Below are positions 8,541-16,921 of a DNA stretch of 37,078 bases, piece after piece. The stretch is from Sulfobacillus harzensis (lineage in GTDB: Bacteria; Bacillota; Sulfobacillia; Sulfobacillales; Sulfobacillaceae), in the NCBI RefSeq assembly GCF_012933365.1, contig NZ_JABBVZ010000037.1, positions 1-37,078 of the forward strand, given 5' to 3'. The notes beneath the pieces are model-generated. The model ran no database searches. It saw only the letters and a program-made list of their open reading frames with translations, and was not told the origin of the DNA. A program made the position numbers and the translations under genes. Position 1 is the stretch's first letter. Every line of letters starts with the position of its first letter.

Positions 8541-10337
8541 GTGGAGCAACGGCATATTCGCAACTTTTCAATCATCGCCCATATCGATCATGGGAAGAGT
8601 ACCTTGGCGGACCGGCTCATTGAGGTAACGGGAGCACTCAGCTCACGGGAAATGGCCCCCCAAGTGCTGGATTCCATGGAGTTGGAGCGGGAACGGGGCA
8701 TTACCATCAAGGCTCAGGCCGTACGCCTGGTGTATCAACACCAGGGTGAAACCTACGAGCTGAATTTGATCGATACCCCCGGCCATGTCGACTTCACCTA
8801 TGAAGTATCACGGGCTCTGCAAGCGTGTGAGGGAGCTCTGTTGGTGGTTGACGCCGCACAAGGGGTGGAGGCGCAGACGCTGGCCAACCTCTACTTGGCC
8901 CTAGAGCATGATTTGGCCATCATTCCTATCATCAACAAGATTGACTTGCCCAGCGCCGACCCGGAAAAAGTGATGGAACAGTTGCTGGACATTGGATTGG
9001 ACGGCACCGAGGCGGTGCCGGTGTCGGCCAAGCAAGGCATTGGCATCGACCGGGTACTGGCCGAAGTCGTGGAAAAGGTGCCACCGCCTGCCGGTGATGC
9101 CCGAGGCGCGCTTCGGGCGTTGATTTTTGATTCCCGTTTTGATAGCTATAAAGGGGTTTTAGTTTACATCCGGGTGGTGGATGGAAGCCTCAAGATTGGC
9201 GACCGGATTCGCTTCATGGCCACCTCGAAAGAGTTTGAAGTGACCGAGATGGGGGTTTTCGGCCCCCATCCAGTCCCGGTTGATCACCTTGATACCGGCG
9301 AGGTAGGGTTCTTTGCCGCGCAAATCAAGACGGTGCAGGACACTCGGGTAGGCGATACGGTGACGCTCGCGGATCGGCCTGCTGAAGCCCCATTGCCCGG
9401 ATATCGCCCCGCCCAGCCGATGGTGTATTCGGGATTATACCCGGTGGATTCGGCCGATTACGGCCGGCTCCGGGAAGCCCTGGAAAAACTGCAGCTAAAC
9501 GATGCAGCGCTTACCTTCGAGCCGGAAACCTCAGCAGCCTTAGGATTCGGCTTTCGTGCCGGGTTTCTGGGCCTGTTGCACATGGAGGTCATTCAGGAAC
9601 GCCTGGAGCGGGAGTATGATCTCACCCTTATCACCACTGCCCCTAATGTCGTGTATCGGGTTACGTTGGTGAGCGGTGAGGTTGTTCGGGTGGACAACCC
9701 GGCGCTCCTGCCGCCGGCGGGTGATATCCAGACAATTGAGGAACCAGTGGTGGAGGCCAGTATTATTACGCCCAGCGATTACATTGGGGCGGTGATGGAA
9801 CTGGCTCAGGAACGGCGCGGAATCTATCTGAACTTGTCCTATCTGGACAACGTTCGCGCCATGCTCACGTATCGGCTGCCGCTCGGCGAGATTATGTACG
9901 ATTTCTTCGATCAATTGAAAAGCCGCACCCGGGGCTATGCTTCACTAGACTATCAATTAGCGGGACTGCAGCCAGCCGACTTAGTGCGCATGGATATCTT
10001 GCTCAATGGGGAGGTCGTGGACGCGCTCTCCACCATTGTTCACCGTGATCGCGCCTATCAAAAGGGACGGGCGCTGGCGGAAAAGCTTCGTGAGCTAATC
10101 CCCCGACAATTGTTTGAGGTTCCCATTCAGGCGGCCATCGGCGCCCGAGTCATTGCCCGAGAAACTGTTAAGGCGCTCCGAAAAGATGTGTTGGCCAAAT
10201 GTTATGGCGGCGACATCACGCGAAAACGCAAGCTCTTGGAAAAGCAGAAGGAGGGCAAGCGACGCATGAAGTCGGTGGGCAGCGTGGAGATTCCGCAAGA
10301 AGCGTTTATGGCCATCTTGCGGGTGGAGGAGTCATGA
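8541..10337 (+). CDS. lepA: Elongation factor 4 (LepA), ribosome-associated GTPase
   Basis: A 598-residue translational GTPase of the usual LepA length. The G domain shows AHIDHGKST (13-21), the RGIT switch, DTPGH (78-82), NKID (132-135) and a VSAKQG block. EF-G-like domains follow, then the LepA-specific C-terminal domain with its [21 protein letters not shown] stretch. EF4 acts on stalled or initiating ribosomes and is non-essential in many bacteria. The frame is open to a TTG at 8520, but the GTG at 8541 is chosen: GGAGG (8531-8535) is 5 bases before it and [14 protein letters not shown] is where LepA proteins begin. Its stop overlaps the hemW ATG (ATGA at 10334-10337), so translation of the pair is coupled, as in other Firmicutes. 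Confidence 0.98.
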   Translation: MEQRHIRNFSIIAHIDHGKSTLADRLIEVTGALSSREMAPQVLDSMELERERGITIKAQAVRLVYQHQGETYELNLIDTPGHVDFTYEVSRALQACEGALLVVDAAQGVEAQTLANLYLALEHDLAIIPIINKIDLPSADPEKVMEQLLDIGLDGTEAVPVSAKQGIGIDRVLAEVVEKVPPPAGDARGALRALIFDSRFDSYKGVLVYIRVVDGSLKIGDRIRFMATSKEFEVTEMGVFGPHPVPVDHLDTGEVGFFAAQIKTVQDTRVGDTVTLADRPAEAPLPGYRPAQPMVYSGLYPVDSADYGRLREALEKLQLNDAALTFEPETSAALGFGFRAGFLGLLHMEVIQERLEREYDLTLITTAPNVVYRVTLVSGEVVRVDNPALLPPAGDIQTIEEPVVEASIITPSDYIGAVMELAQERRGIYLNLSYLDNVRAMLTYRLPLGEIMYDFFDQLKSRTRGYASLDYQLAGLQPADLVRMDILLNGEVVDALSTIVHRDRAYQKGRALAEKLRELIPRQLFEVPIQAAIGARVIARETVKALRKDVLAKCYGGDITRKRKLLEKQKEGKRRMKSVGSVEIPQEAFMAILRVEES

Positions 10338-11491
10338 ACGAGTGGGGGCTTTATGTGCACATCCCCTTTTGTCAAGCCCGCTGCACCTATTGTGATTTCA
10401 ATACCGTCACTGGGATGTCGACCGACGACCATCGCCGCTACCGGGACGCGCTGATACGCGAGTGGGAAAACGAGCAGCCAATCTCGGGCCCCTTGGTCTC
10501 CATCTTTTTTGGTGGTGGGACGCCCTCCTTGGTGGACGCGAGTCATTTGACGGCGGTCATCGACGCGGTCGACCAGCGTCTCGGCGGTATTTCCGATACG
10601 GTTGAGATCACCGTGGAGACCAATCCCGGGACGGTTACCTCCGCCAAGTTGCGTCAATGGCGTCAAGCCGGCGTCAACCGACTCTCGATTGGGGCTCAGG
10701 CCCTGCAGAACCATCACCTGTTGGCGCTGAACCGCATTCATGATGTGACCGCCATTCACTCCACCGTGGCGATGGCACGCGCCGAAGGATTCGCCAACAT
10801 TAGCTTGGATGCCATCTACGGGTTGCCGGGCCAGACAATGGAGGAATGGCAGGAGACGGTGGCGGGATTGTTGGCCCTGAATCCCGTTCATCTCTCGCTA
10901 TATGCGCTGATGGTCGAGGCAGGAACGCCGCTGAAAAATCAGCTCGACCGTGGGGAAAAGAGGCTGCCGGACGGCGATTTAACGGCCGATATGGCCGACT
11001 GGGCGGAAGTGCGATTGGAGCAGGCAGGGCTCAACCCCTACGAGATCTCGAACTTTGCTCGTCCCGGAATGGAATCCCGCCATAACCAGCTCTACTGGCA
11101 ATTGGCACCCTATCTGGCGCTAGGGGCTGGTGCCCATGCCTATCGGCCGGGACTGCGCTGGTGGAATGTCCGGGGCGTACGCCGATATATGGAGTTCGTC
11201 GAGTCGGGCCAAGATCCTAAAGACGGAGAAGAGCGTCTCAGTCCCGAGGAGGAAATGCGCGAATATCTCTGGCTGGGCTTACGCCAGCGCCGAGGGGTGA
11301 GCCCCGAGACGTTTCTCGAGCGATTTGACAGGACCCCGCATGAGGCCTTTGGTTCGGTCCTCGAACGATTACTCCAGCAAGGATTGGTCGAGTCGGATCC
11401 CACCCGCATACAATTGACTAGGCGGGGCCGCGATCTAGCAAGCCTGGTGGCGCGCGAATTGGTGGACGCGCCCGTAGCCTACGGCGCTTAG
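10334..11491 (+). CDS. hemW: HemW, radical SAM heme chaperone-type protein (HemN-like)
   Basis: A 385-residue radical SAM protein with CQARCTYC at 13-20 (C13, C17, C20 bind the 4Fe-4S cluster), FFGGGTPS, the ETNPGT block and the downstream signature SRHNQLYW that marks the HemW branch rather than true coproporphyrinogen dehydrogenases. HemW proteins bind heme and are thought to deliver it to respiratory enzymes; old annotations call them coproporphyrinogen III oxidase. A C-terminal winged-helix-like HemN_C domain is present ([15 protein letters not shown]). The ATG at 10334 overlaps the lepA stop. The frame is open upstream inside lepA, but the CxxxCxxC spacing to the start fits this ATG. Confidence 0.95.
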   Translation: MNEWGLYVHIPFCQARCTYCDFNTVTGMSTDDHRRYRDALIREWENEQPISGPLVSIFFGGGTPSLVDASHLTAVIDAVDQRLGGISDTVEITVETNPGTVTSAKLRQWRQAGVNRLSIGAQALQNHHLLALNRIHDVTAIHSTVAMARAEGFANISLDAIYGLPGQTMEEWQETVAGLLALNPVHLSLYALMVEAGTPLKNQLDRGEKRLPDGDLTADMADWAEVRLEQAGLNPYEISNFARPGMESRHNQLYWQLAPYLALGAGAHAYRPGLRWWNVRGVRRYMEFVESGQDPKDGEERLSPEEEMREYLWLGLRQRRGVSPETFLERFDRTPHEAFGSVLERLLQQGLVESDPTRIQLTRRGRDLASLVARELVDAPVAYGA

Positions 11492-11501
11492 GCCCGCATT
11501 C

Positions 11502-11531
11502 TTGACACAGAAAATAGTCAGATGCTATCGT
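11502..11531 (+). promoter_or_regulatory. SigmaA-type promoter of the hrcA operon
   Basis: A perfect TTGACA (11502-11507) and TATCGT (11526-11531) are spaced by 18 bases, with TG one base before the -10 (extended -10). The CIRCE operator begins 15 bases downstream, covering the expected transcription start and early leader. Confidence 0.75.
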
Positions 11532-11546
11532 TCTTCTGAGAATCAT

Positions 11547-11573
11547 TTAGCACTCTCGGCGTTTGAGTGCTAA
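11547..11573 (+). promoter_or_regulatory. CIRCE operator (HrcA binding site)
   Basis: A perfect consensus inverted repeat, TTAGCACTC - 9 bases - GAGTGCTAA, lies between the promoter and the hrcA start. HrcA bound here represses its own operon, and heat releases repression when chaperones are titrated. It is the only CIRCE copy seen in the window. Confidence 0.98.
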
Positions 11574-11596
11574 ATTTTGGTCGGGAGGTGGACCAA

Positions 11597-12604
11597 TTGG
11601 ATGGCCGCAAACGGCGTGTACTCGAAGTGTTAATTGACGATTACATCGCGACGGCGGAACCCGTTGGTTCGCGGACGCTCGCCAAGAAGTATGATCTTGG
11701 GGTCGGTCCTGCCACGATACGCAATGAAATGGCAGATTTGGAGGACCTGGGTTTCCTGGAGCAGCCACACACCTCGGCGGGACGGATTCCGTCCGACAAA
11801 GGCTATCGCTTTTATGTAGACGAGATTATCCATCCGGCTCCGCTGCAGGAGATGGAGCGGGACCGCATCCGCCGTGCCTATCAAGTCCGGGTGCGGGAGT
11901 TGCATTGGTTCATCCATCAGACGGCGCGGTTGGTCTCGGAACTGACCCAGTATCCCTCGTTGGTAGCGGCGCCACCTGTGAAGCAGGCGCAGCTCAGAGA
12001 TCTTAGTTTTGTCCCACTCGGGCGCGGCACGGTGCTGATGGTGCTGCAAACGACGGGTGGATTGGTGGAAAACCAGACCTTCATACTGCCGGATGATTTT
12101 GATGCCGAGCAGTTGTCCGCTTTGGCCGAGGATTTCACCCGAGAGTTTCGTGGTGTGTCAATGGAGGAGCTAAAGAACCGCATTCTGGATCCACTGCAGG
12201 GGGATATTAACCGCTATCAAGGGCTGTGGCAGCTAGCCTTGAAGTGGGTAACCGGGCAGGACGGCGACGAGGACAAAGTGAGCTTGGCGGGTCCCCTCAA
12301 CATTTTGAACTACCCCGAGTTTCGCGACGTGGACAAAGTCAGGCGGGTACTCGGCTTTCTGGAAAAGGAGACGGCGCTGGAACTGGTGTCGCGGACCGAG
12401 AGCGAGGGGGTCCAGGTGGTCATTGGGGCGGAGTCTTTAATGGACGATATCCAGGATTGTAGTTTGGTCACCGCCACCTACCGCGTGGGAGGCAATGTGG
12501 TAGGGCACTTGATGGTTTTGGGTCCTCGGCGCATGCAATATGCACGAGTGATGTCGATTGTTGACGCGGTCTCCAACGAGTTGACACGGGTTTTGCATGG
12601 CTAA
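11597..12604 (+). CDS. hrcA: HrcA, heat-inducible transcription repressor
   Basis: A 335-residue repressor with an N-terminal winged-helix DNA-binding domain (EPVGSRTLAKKY, GPATIRNEMADLEDLGFLEQ, then HTSAGRIPSDKGYRFYVD, all strongly HrcA-like), an inserted region, and a C-terminal GAF-like domain (GAESLMDDIQDCSLVTATYR). It binds the CIRCE element just upstream, so the operon is autoregulated. The frame extends to a GTG at 11567 inside CIRCE; the TTG at 11597 is preferred because GGAGGT (11584-11589) is 7 bases before it and the following LDGRKRRVLEVLI matches HrcA N-termini. It is the first gene of hrcA-grpE-dnaJ-prmA-rsmE. Confidence 0.97.
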   Translation: MDGRKRRVLEVLIDDYIATAEPVGSRTLAKKYDLGVGPATIRNEMADLEDLGFLEQPHTSAGRIPSDKGYRFYVDEIIHPAPLQEMERDRIRRAYQVRVRELHWFIHQTARLVSELTQYPSLVAAPPVKQAQLRDLSFVPLGRGTVLMVLQTTGGLVENQTFILPDDFDAEQLSALAEDFTREFRGVSMEELKNRILDPLQGDINRYQGLWQLALKWVTGQDGDEDKVSLAGPLNILNYPEFRDVDKVRRVLGFLEKETALELVSRTESEGVQVVIGAESLMDDIQDCSLVTATYRVGGNVVGHLMVLGPRRMQYARVMSIVDAVSNELTRVLHG

Positions 12605-12625
12605 TTGATGGCGGAGGGATAGCGA

Positions 12626-13225
12626 GTGGGCGAAGAGGAGCAGAAAAAGACACAGGATTCCCCCGGGGGGACAGACCAGGCCATAGACGAAGAACAAGAA
12701 GCGCCTTCGTCGCCCGACGGCGGCAGCGCATCAAGTGATGAAACGGCAACCGACTGGGAAGAGGTGGCGCGTTCTCGTTATGATCAGCTCATTCGCCTGC
12801 AGGCCGACTTCGAGAATTTTCGGCGTCGCATGGATCGGGAACGCGATGAGATTCAGGGCCGGGTAGCCGAGCGGTTGTTGACCGACTTGCTGCCGGTCTT
12901 CGACAATCTCGAAAGGGCCGTCAAATTCATGCCATCTGAAGGCGAGGCCAAGGTCTGGCGGGTGGGCGTGGAGATGACCCTGAACGGGTTCATGGAGGCG
13001 CTGGCACGGCTCGGGGTGAAGCCCATTGAGGCGTTAGGTGCGCCTTTCGATCCGCGCTATCACGAGGCCGTGCAGCGTGTGGACAGTGCCGATCCGGAAG
13101 GCACCGTGGTCGAGGAATTGCAACGCGGCTTTGTATGGAACGATCGGGTGTTGCGCGCCAGTATGGTAAAGGTGTCAACCGGCCAGGCGCCCAGCGCCGA
13201 ACCGGTTGCCGACGGGGAGGAGTAA
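12626..13225 (+). CDS. grpE: GrpE, nucleotide exchange factor for DnaK
   Basis: 199 residues: an acidic, low-complexity N-terminus (about 1-45), then the coiled-coil segment ([21 protein letters not shown], family-typical) and the C-terminal beta domain ending near [17 protein letters not shown], the classic GrpE signature. GrpE releases ADP from DnaK. GTG start at 12626, with GGAGGG (12612-12617) 8 bases upstream. It lies 21 bases after hrcA and 10 bases before dnaJ. The usual dnaK between grpE and dnaJ is absent, so its partner must be encoded elsewhere. Confidence 0.97.
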   Translation: MGEEEQKKTQDSPGGTDQAIDEEQEAPSSPDGGSASSDETATDWEEVARSRYDQLIRLQADFENFRRRMDRERDEIQGRVAERLLTDLLPVFDNLERAVKFMPSEGEAKVWRVGVEMTLNGFMEALARLGVKPIEALGAPFDPRYHEAVQRVDSADPEGTVVEELQRGFVWNDRVLRASMVKVSTGQAPSAEPVADGEE

Positions 13226-13235
13226 GGAGCCAAGC

Positions 13236-14387
13236 ATGGCCAAAAGAGATTACTATGAGGTGCTGGGAGTTGAACGCGGAGCTTCCGGTGAGGAAATAAA
13301 GCGCGCCTTCCGAAAGCTAGCCGCTAAGTATCATCCGGACGCCAACCCTGGCGACAGTCAAGCGGAAGAGCGTTTCAAAGAAATTAACGAAGCTTACCAG
13401 ATCCTCTCCGACCCAGAAAAGCGGGCCCGTTACGACCAGTTTGGCCACGCCGGCGCGGATGGTGGATTCGCTGGAGGTTCAAACTTTGGCTTTGATGGCT
13501 TTGGGGCAGGTTTTGGCGGAGGCGGTTTTGGCGACATCTTCGATATGTTCTTTGGTGCCGCCGCGGGCCAGGGGCAGCGCCGCCATGGTCCGGAACGGGG
13601 AGCGGATCTGCGTTACGACTTAACCGTGACGTTGGAAGAAGTAGCAAATGGTGCGGAGAAGCCGATTCGGGTGGTACGCGAGGAGACCTGCAATCGTTGC
13701 CATGGCAACCAGGCCGAGCCCGGCACGCGCATTGAAACCTGTCCCGACTGTCGAGGCCGGGGCGAGGTAGAGCGGATTTCGGACAGCTTTTTGGGGCGCA
13801 TTCGGCGGATAGAAACCTGTGCACGCTGCCGCGGCACCGGCAAGGTGATTAAGGAACCCTGCAAGACCTGTGCTGGGCGCGGTGTGGTGCGGGCTGAAAA
13901 GCGGCTGACGGTCAAGGTGCCGCCGGGGGTGGATGATACGACCCGACTGCGCGTTCAAGGCGAAGGTGCGGCGGGACGCCGTGGCGGTAGCCCAGGCGAT
14001 TTAATTGTCTTTATTCACGTAGCCGAGCATCCCAAGTTTCGCCGCGACGGGGACGATTTGTGGTTGGATTTGCCCATCGGATTTGCCCAGGCAGCGCTAG
14101 GAGCAGAGGTCACCGTGGCGGGCCTCGAAGGCCAAGAGCACACTATCCACATTAATCCCGGGACGCAGACCGATACCGTGGTACGGGTGGCACGAGCCGG
14201 ATTGCCGCGGTTGGGTTCGCCGTCGGCTAAAGGCGGGCTTAATGTGCATTTGGTGGTCGAGGTTCCGACCCATTTGAACCCCAAGGAGCGGGAACTGCTC
14301 CGGGCATGGGCGGAGATGCGGGGCGAGGCGGTTGTGCCCGAGGACAAGGGCATTCTTCGGAAGATGAAAGATGCCCTGGGCCGGTAA
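13236..14387 (+). CDS. dnaJ: DnaJ, Hsp40 co-chaperone
   Basis: 383 residues in the type I layout: a J domain with HPD at 33-35 (stimulates DnaK ATPase), a Gly/Phe-rich linker (about 75-120, [17 protein letters not shown]), a zinc-finger domain (about 152-220), then the peptide-binding and dimerisation domains. All eight cysteines of the four CxxC repeats are present, but the first repeat reads CNRCHGNQ instead of CxxCxGxG. The others ([24 protein letters not shown]) are regular. ATG start with AAGGAG just before it. Its 3' end overlaps prmA by 17 bases. It would be HrcA/CIRCE-controlled. Confidence 0.97.
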   Translation: MAKRDYYEVLGVERGASGEEIKRAFRKLAAKYHPDANPGDSQAEERFKEINEAYQILSDPEKRARYDQFGHAGADGGFAGGSNFGFDGFGAGFGGGGFGDIFDMFFGAAAGQGQRRHGPERGADLRYDLTVTLEEVANGAEKPIRVVREETCNRCHGNQAEPGTRIETCPDCRGRGEVERISDSFLGRIRRIETCARCRGTGKVIKEPCKTCAGRGVVRAEKRLTVKVPPGVDDTTRLRVQGEGAAGRRGGSPGDLIVFIHVAEHPKFRRDGDDLWLDLPIGFAQAALGAEVTVAGLEGQEHTIHINPGTQTDTVVRVARAGLPRLGSPSAKGGLNVHLVVEVPTHLNPKERELLRAWAEMRGEAVVPEDKGILRKMKDALGR

Positions 14388-15276
14388 CGAATCCCTTAAC
14401 GAAACCTATCGCCGTTGGACTTGGTATCCGCCAGCCGACCAGGTAGAGACGGCCATGAATTTGGCTTACGCCCTCCCCGTGCAGGGAGTCGAATATGATG
14501 ACGGTCAACCAGCTGAGGCGCCCTTTACCGACATCCCCTTGTCCCCCGGCCGTCCCTATGTGCGCGTCTATTTGACCGTGGACGATGCGAATAAATGGGA
14601 GGCGACCATGCGCGAACGGGTGGCGGCCCGGGGATGGCTCTTTGAGAGCGATGCCGTCAAGAGCGAAGATTGGGCCAACGCATGGAAGCGTTATTATGTC
14701 CCTCAGGTCTTACGCCATGGTTACACGGTGGTGCCATCGTGGACTTCTCCTTCGCCAGCCGACGAGGCTCATACCTTATGGCTGGACCCGGGGATGGCCT
14801 TTGGCACTGGGACCCATGCGACCACCCGACTTTGCGCCAATGCGCTGTTGGATCTGGATTTAGGCGGCCAAAGCGTCTTGGACTTGGGGGCTGGGTCCGG
14901 GATATTAGGGCTCTTGGCTGCCAAGCGCGGTGCCGAGCGGGTGCTCATGGTGGAACCGGACCCGGTGGCGGTCGATGCTATCCGGCACAACGTCCACCTG
15001 AATCATCTCGAAGATGCGGTATCCGTCTTAGCCGGAACTTTGCACGACGTCAAGCCCCAACCCTTCGATTATCTCTTTTTGAATCTCATCTGGGACATTA
15101 TCCATGCGGAATGGCAGCCGCTGCAGGCCTATCTCGTCGATAGCTCCATGATTTTTCTCTCGGGGTTGCTGCCTGAGCGGCGTGATGCGTTGACCTCCTT
15201 GGTGGCCTCCACCGGTCATCACGTGGTCCGGATAGAAGAGCAGGACGGGTGGATTATGGCGGTGGTACGGCGATGA
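14371..15276 (+). CDS. prmA: Ribosomal protein L11 methyltransferase
   Basis: A 301-residue SAM-dependent methyltransferase that trimethylates lysines and the N-terminus of ribosomal protein L11. Visible are the PrmA-specific FGTGTHATT at 144-152, preceded by LDPGMA, the SAM-binding [11 protein letters not shown] (from about 170) and [14 protein letters not shown]. The catalytic-side motif reads LNLIWDII, where many members have an N-I-L pattern. The ATG at 14371 overlaps the end of dnaJ; GGAAG (14359-14363) is the likely ribosome binding site. It is followed by rsmE through an ATGA overlap. prmA-rsmE next to dnaJ is the usual Firmicute order. Confidence 0.93.
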   Translation: MPWAGNESLNETYRRWTWYPPADQVETAMNLAYALPVQGVEYDDGQPAEAPFTDIPLSPGRPYVRVYLTVDDANKWEATMRERVAARGWLFESDAVKSEDWANAWKRYYVPQVLRHGYTVVPSWTSPSPADEAHTLWLDPGMAFGTGTHATTRLCANALLDLDLGGQSVLDLGAGSGILGLLAAKRGAERVLMVEPDPVAVDAIRHNVHLNHLEDAVSVLAGTLHDVKPQPFDYLFLNLIWDIIHAEWQPLQAYLVDSSMIFLSGLLPERRDALTSLVASTGHHVVRIEEQDGWIMAVVRR

Positions 15277-15986
15277 TTCGGCTAGCCGTTGAGGCCTTAG
15301 CACGGAGGGGCGAGACGGCCCAACTAACCCCGCAAGACTCGCATTACCTTCGCGTTGTGATGCGGAAAAAACCAGGCGATGCCATTGAGGTCCTCACGCG
15401 CGACGGGACTGTCTGGCTCTGCCGGCTGATGGAGGCGGGTCGTGTGCGTTTTGATGAGCCGTTGGCTCAAAACGGAGCACCCCGCCGTCGCATCATGCTG
15501 TTTCAAGCGCTGTTAAAAGGGGATCGTTTTGGCGAGGTGGTTGAGCGGGGAACCGAGGCAGGCATTGTTGCCTTTATTCCGCTTGTCACCGCACGCACCA
15601 TCGTTCGGCAAGTCTCAGGGAATAAACAGACGCGCTGGGAAACCATCGCCAAAGAGGCAAGTGAGCAAAGCCGGGCGTTTGAAGTGCCCCGCATCGGCGA
15701 TTTGGTGACGATTGACGATATCGCCGTTCCCGAGGACCACGAGGGCTATGTTTTAGACCCGCGGGCACCAGCGCAGTCGGCCTGGCTGACTTCCAGCACC
15801 AAGCCGGTGGCGCTGGCGGTGGGTCCGGAAGGCGGGTTTACGCCAGAGGAATACCACAAGCTCTATGCCAAGGGCTTTCAACCGATCTCATTGGGCCCGC
15901 GCGTTTACCGTGCCGAAAATGCCGGCGCGTTCGCGGCGGTGCTTTTTTTGCAAGACGTCACGCCCACTTTTGGACAAGACTGCTAG
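15273..15986 (+). CDS. rsmE: 16S rRNA m3U1498 methyltransferase
   Basis: A 237-residue SPOUT-class methyltransferase: an N-terminal PUA-like domain (residues about 1-70, with LTPQDSHYLRVVMRKKPGD) and a knotted SAM-binding domain with AVGPEGGFTPEE (GPEGGF at 184-189) and LGPRVYRAENAGAFAAVLF, the family's C-terminal block (most members have R-x-E-T-A where this reads RAENAGA). It methylates N3 of U1498 in the ribosomal decoding region. The ATG at 15273 overlaps the prmA stop. It is the last gene of the hrcA operon proper. Confidence 0.94.
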   Translation: MIRLAVEALARRGETAQLTPQDSHYLRVVMRKKPGDAIEVLTRDGTVWLCRLMEAGRVRFDEPLAQNGAPRRRIMLFQALLKGDRFGEVVERGTEAGIVAFIPLVTARTIVRQVSGNKQTRWETIAKEASEQSRAFEVPRIGDLVTIDDIAVPEDHEGYVLDPRAPAQSAWLTSSTKPVALAVGPEGGFTPEEYHKLYAKGFQPISLGPRVYRAENAGAFAAVLFLQDVTPTFGQDC

Positions 15987-16036
15987 ATTCAACGCCCAGG
16001 TTCTCGGTCATGCTACCGTCAGGGAGGTCGAGAACG

Positions 16037-16186
16037 GTGGGCAAGGTCATCGAGCTGAAATTCTGCGATATTTGTCACAAGCCGGTTGTACGGCGCGAAG
16101 CGACCTCGTTGACATCCGGATTTTTGGAGAGCACGCTTTGCAAGGAATGTTTAACCAAGTATGGGCACTTATACCGCCCCTGGTAG
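16037..16186 (+). CDS. Small two-CxxC zinc-ribbon-like protein (49 residues)
   Basis: A GTG at 16037 opens a 49-codon frame ending at TAG 16184-16186, with GGAGGT (16023-16028) 8 bases before it. The product has C10-x2-C13 and C35-x2-C38, the layout of a treble-clef or zinc-ribbon knuckle, surrounded by basic residues (KPVVRRE) and ending LYRPW. It starts 50 bases after rsmE and ends just before the rpsU promoter, so it is probably cotranscribed with the hrcA operon. In B. subtilis this position holds the tRNA methylthiotransferase gene mtaB, which is missing here. I do not recognise a named family. The regular Cys spacing and good ribosome binding site make it likely to be real. Confidence 0.72.
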   Translation: MGKVIELKFCDICHKPVVRREATSLTSGFLESTLCKECLTKYGHLYRPW

Positions 16187-16198
16187 TCTTCATGCGGT

Positions 16199-16228
16199 TT
16201 GACACTTTTTCGGGCCTGCCCGTATAAT
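16199..16228 (+). promoter_or_regulatory. Strong sigmaA promoter of rpsU
   Basis: Perfect TTGACA (16199-16204) and perfect TATAAT (16223-16228) are spaced by 18 bases, 46 bases before the rpsU start. This is the best consensus promoter in the window, fitting high expression of a ribosomal protein. Confidence 0.9.
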
Positions 16229-16274
16229 GAAATGAATAGACCCCAACCCGAGCGGGTGGAGGGGAGGGAGATTA

Positions 16275-16451
16275 ATGTCAGAGGTTAAAGTGGGCAAAAA
16301 TGAGAGCCTGGAAAGCGCACTGCGCCGGTTTAAGCGGCAAATCCAGAAGGCCGGCGTGCTTTCTGAGGCTCGCCGTCATGAGCACTACGAAAAGCCGAGC
16401 GTGCGCCGGAAGAAAAAGTCCGAGGCGGCTCGCAAAAAGAAAAGCAAATAA
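16275..16451 (+). CDS. rpsU: Ribosomal protein bS21
   Basis: A 58-residue, very basic small-subunit protein: [18 protein letters not shown] is the conserved N-terminus, followed by [20 protein letters not shown] and a Lys/Arg tail. bS21 sits near the 3' end of 16S rRNA and aids initiation. ATG start behind a long purine-rich site (GGAGGGGAGGGAG, 16258-16270). It has its own strong promoter and is followed 11 bases later by yqeY, the standard Firmicute pair. Confidence 0.97.
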   Translation: MSEVKVGKNESLESALRRFKRQIQKAGVLSEARRHEHYEKPSVRRKKKSEAARKKKSK

Positions 16452-16462
16452 GGGGCTTTCCA

Positions 16463-16921
16463 ATGTCTCTTCGTGATCGGCTCAACGAGGACCTCAAAAC
16501 GGCAATGCGGGCCAAAGATGCGGCCCGACTCTCTGTCATCCGCGGGATAAAGGCAGCCATATTACAGGCGGAAACACGCGGTGAGCGCGTTGTGCTGGAC
16601 GATCCCGGAATCGTTCAGGTGATTGCCAAGGAGGTCAAGGAACGGCAGGACGCCATCGAAGAGTTTCGGCGAGGCGGGCGTGCCGACCTGGTGGACAAGC
16701 TTACCGGCGAGATTGCGGTTTTGAAAGATTATCTGCCCGAACCGCTGTCGGAGGCAGAACTGGCCCAATTGGTTGAGACGGCGATTTCCGAAACCGGGGC
16801 TGAAGGTCCCAAGGATATGGGACGGGTGATGGGGTGGCTGACGCCTAAGACCCGGGGACGGGCCGACGGCAAAGCGGTGTCGGAAGCTGTTAAAACGGCG
16901 CTTCAGCGCCGTGCCCAATGA
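16463..16921 (+). CDS. yqeY: YqeY/GatB-domain protein
   Basis: A 152-residue alpha-helical protein of the YqeY family (GatB/YqeY tail domain): SLRDRLNEDLKTAMRAKD at the start, LSVIRGIKAAI, then the C-terminal GPKDMGRVMGWLTPKTRGRADGK, which matches the tRNA-interacting tail domain of GatB. The function is not firmly known; it may help tRNA-dependent amidation or bind tRNA. ATG 16463, with AAGGGG 7 bases upstream. The stop overlaps a possible ATG of the next gene, and an intrinsic terminator begins 9 bases after it. Confidence 0.93.
   Translation: MSLRDRLNEDLKTAMRAKDAARLSVIRGIKAAILQAETRGERVVLDDPGIVQVIAKEVKERQDAIEEFRRGGRADLVDKLTGEIAVLKDYLPEPLSEAELAQLVETAISETGAEGPKDMGRVMGWLTPKTRGRADGKAVSEAVKTALQRRAQ

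Noticed and set aside
8389..8571. Longer N-terminus of the S9 peptidase
   Set aside because: AAGGAG sits just before the ATG at 8388, and the extension would run into the lepA control region and start.
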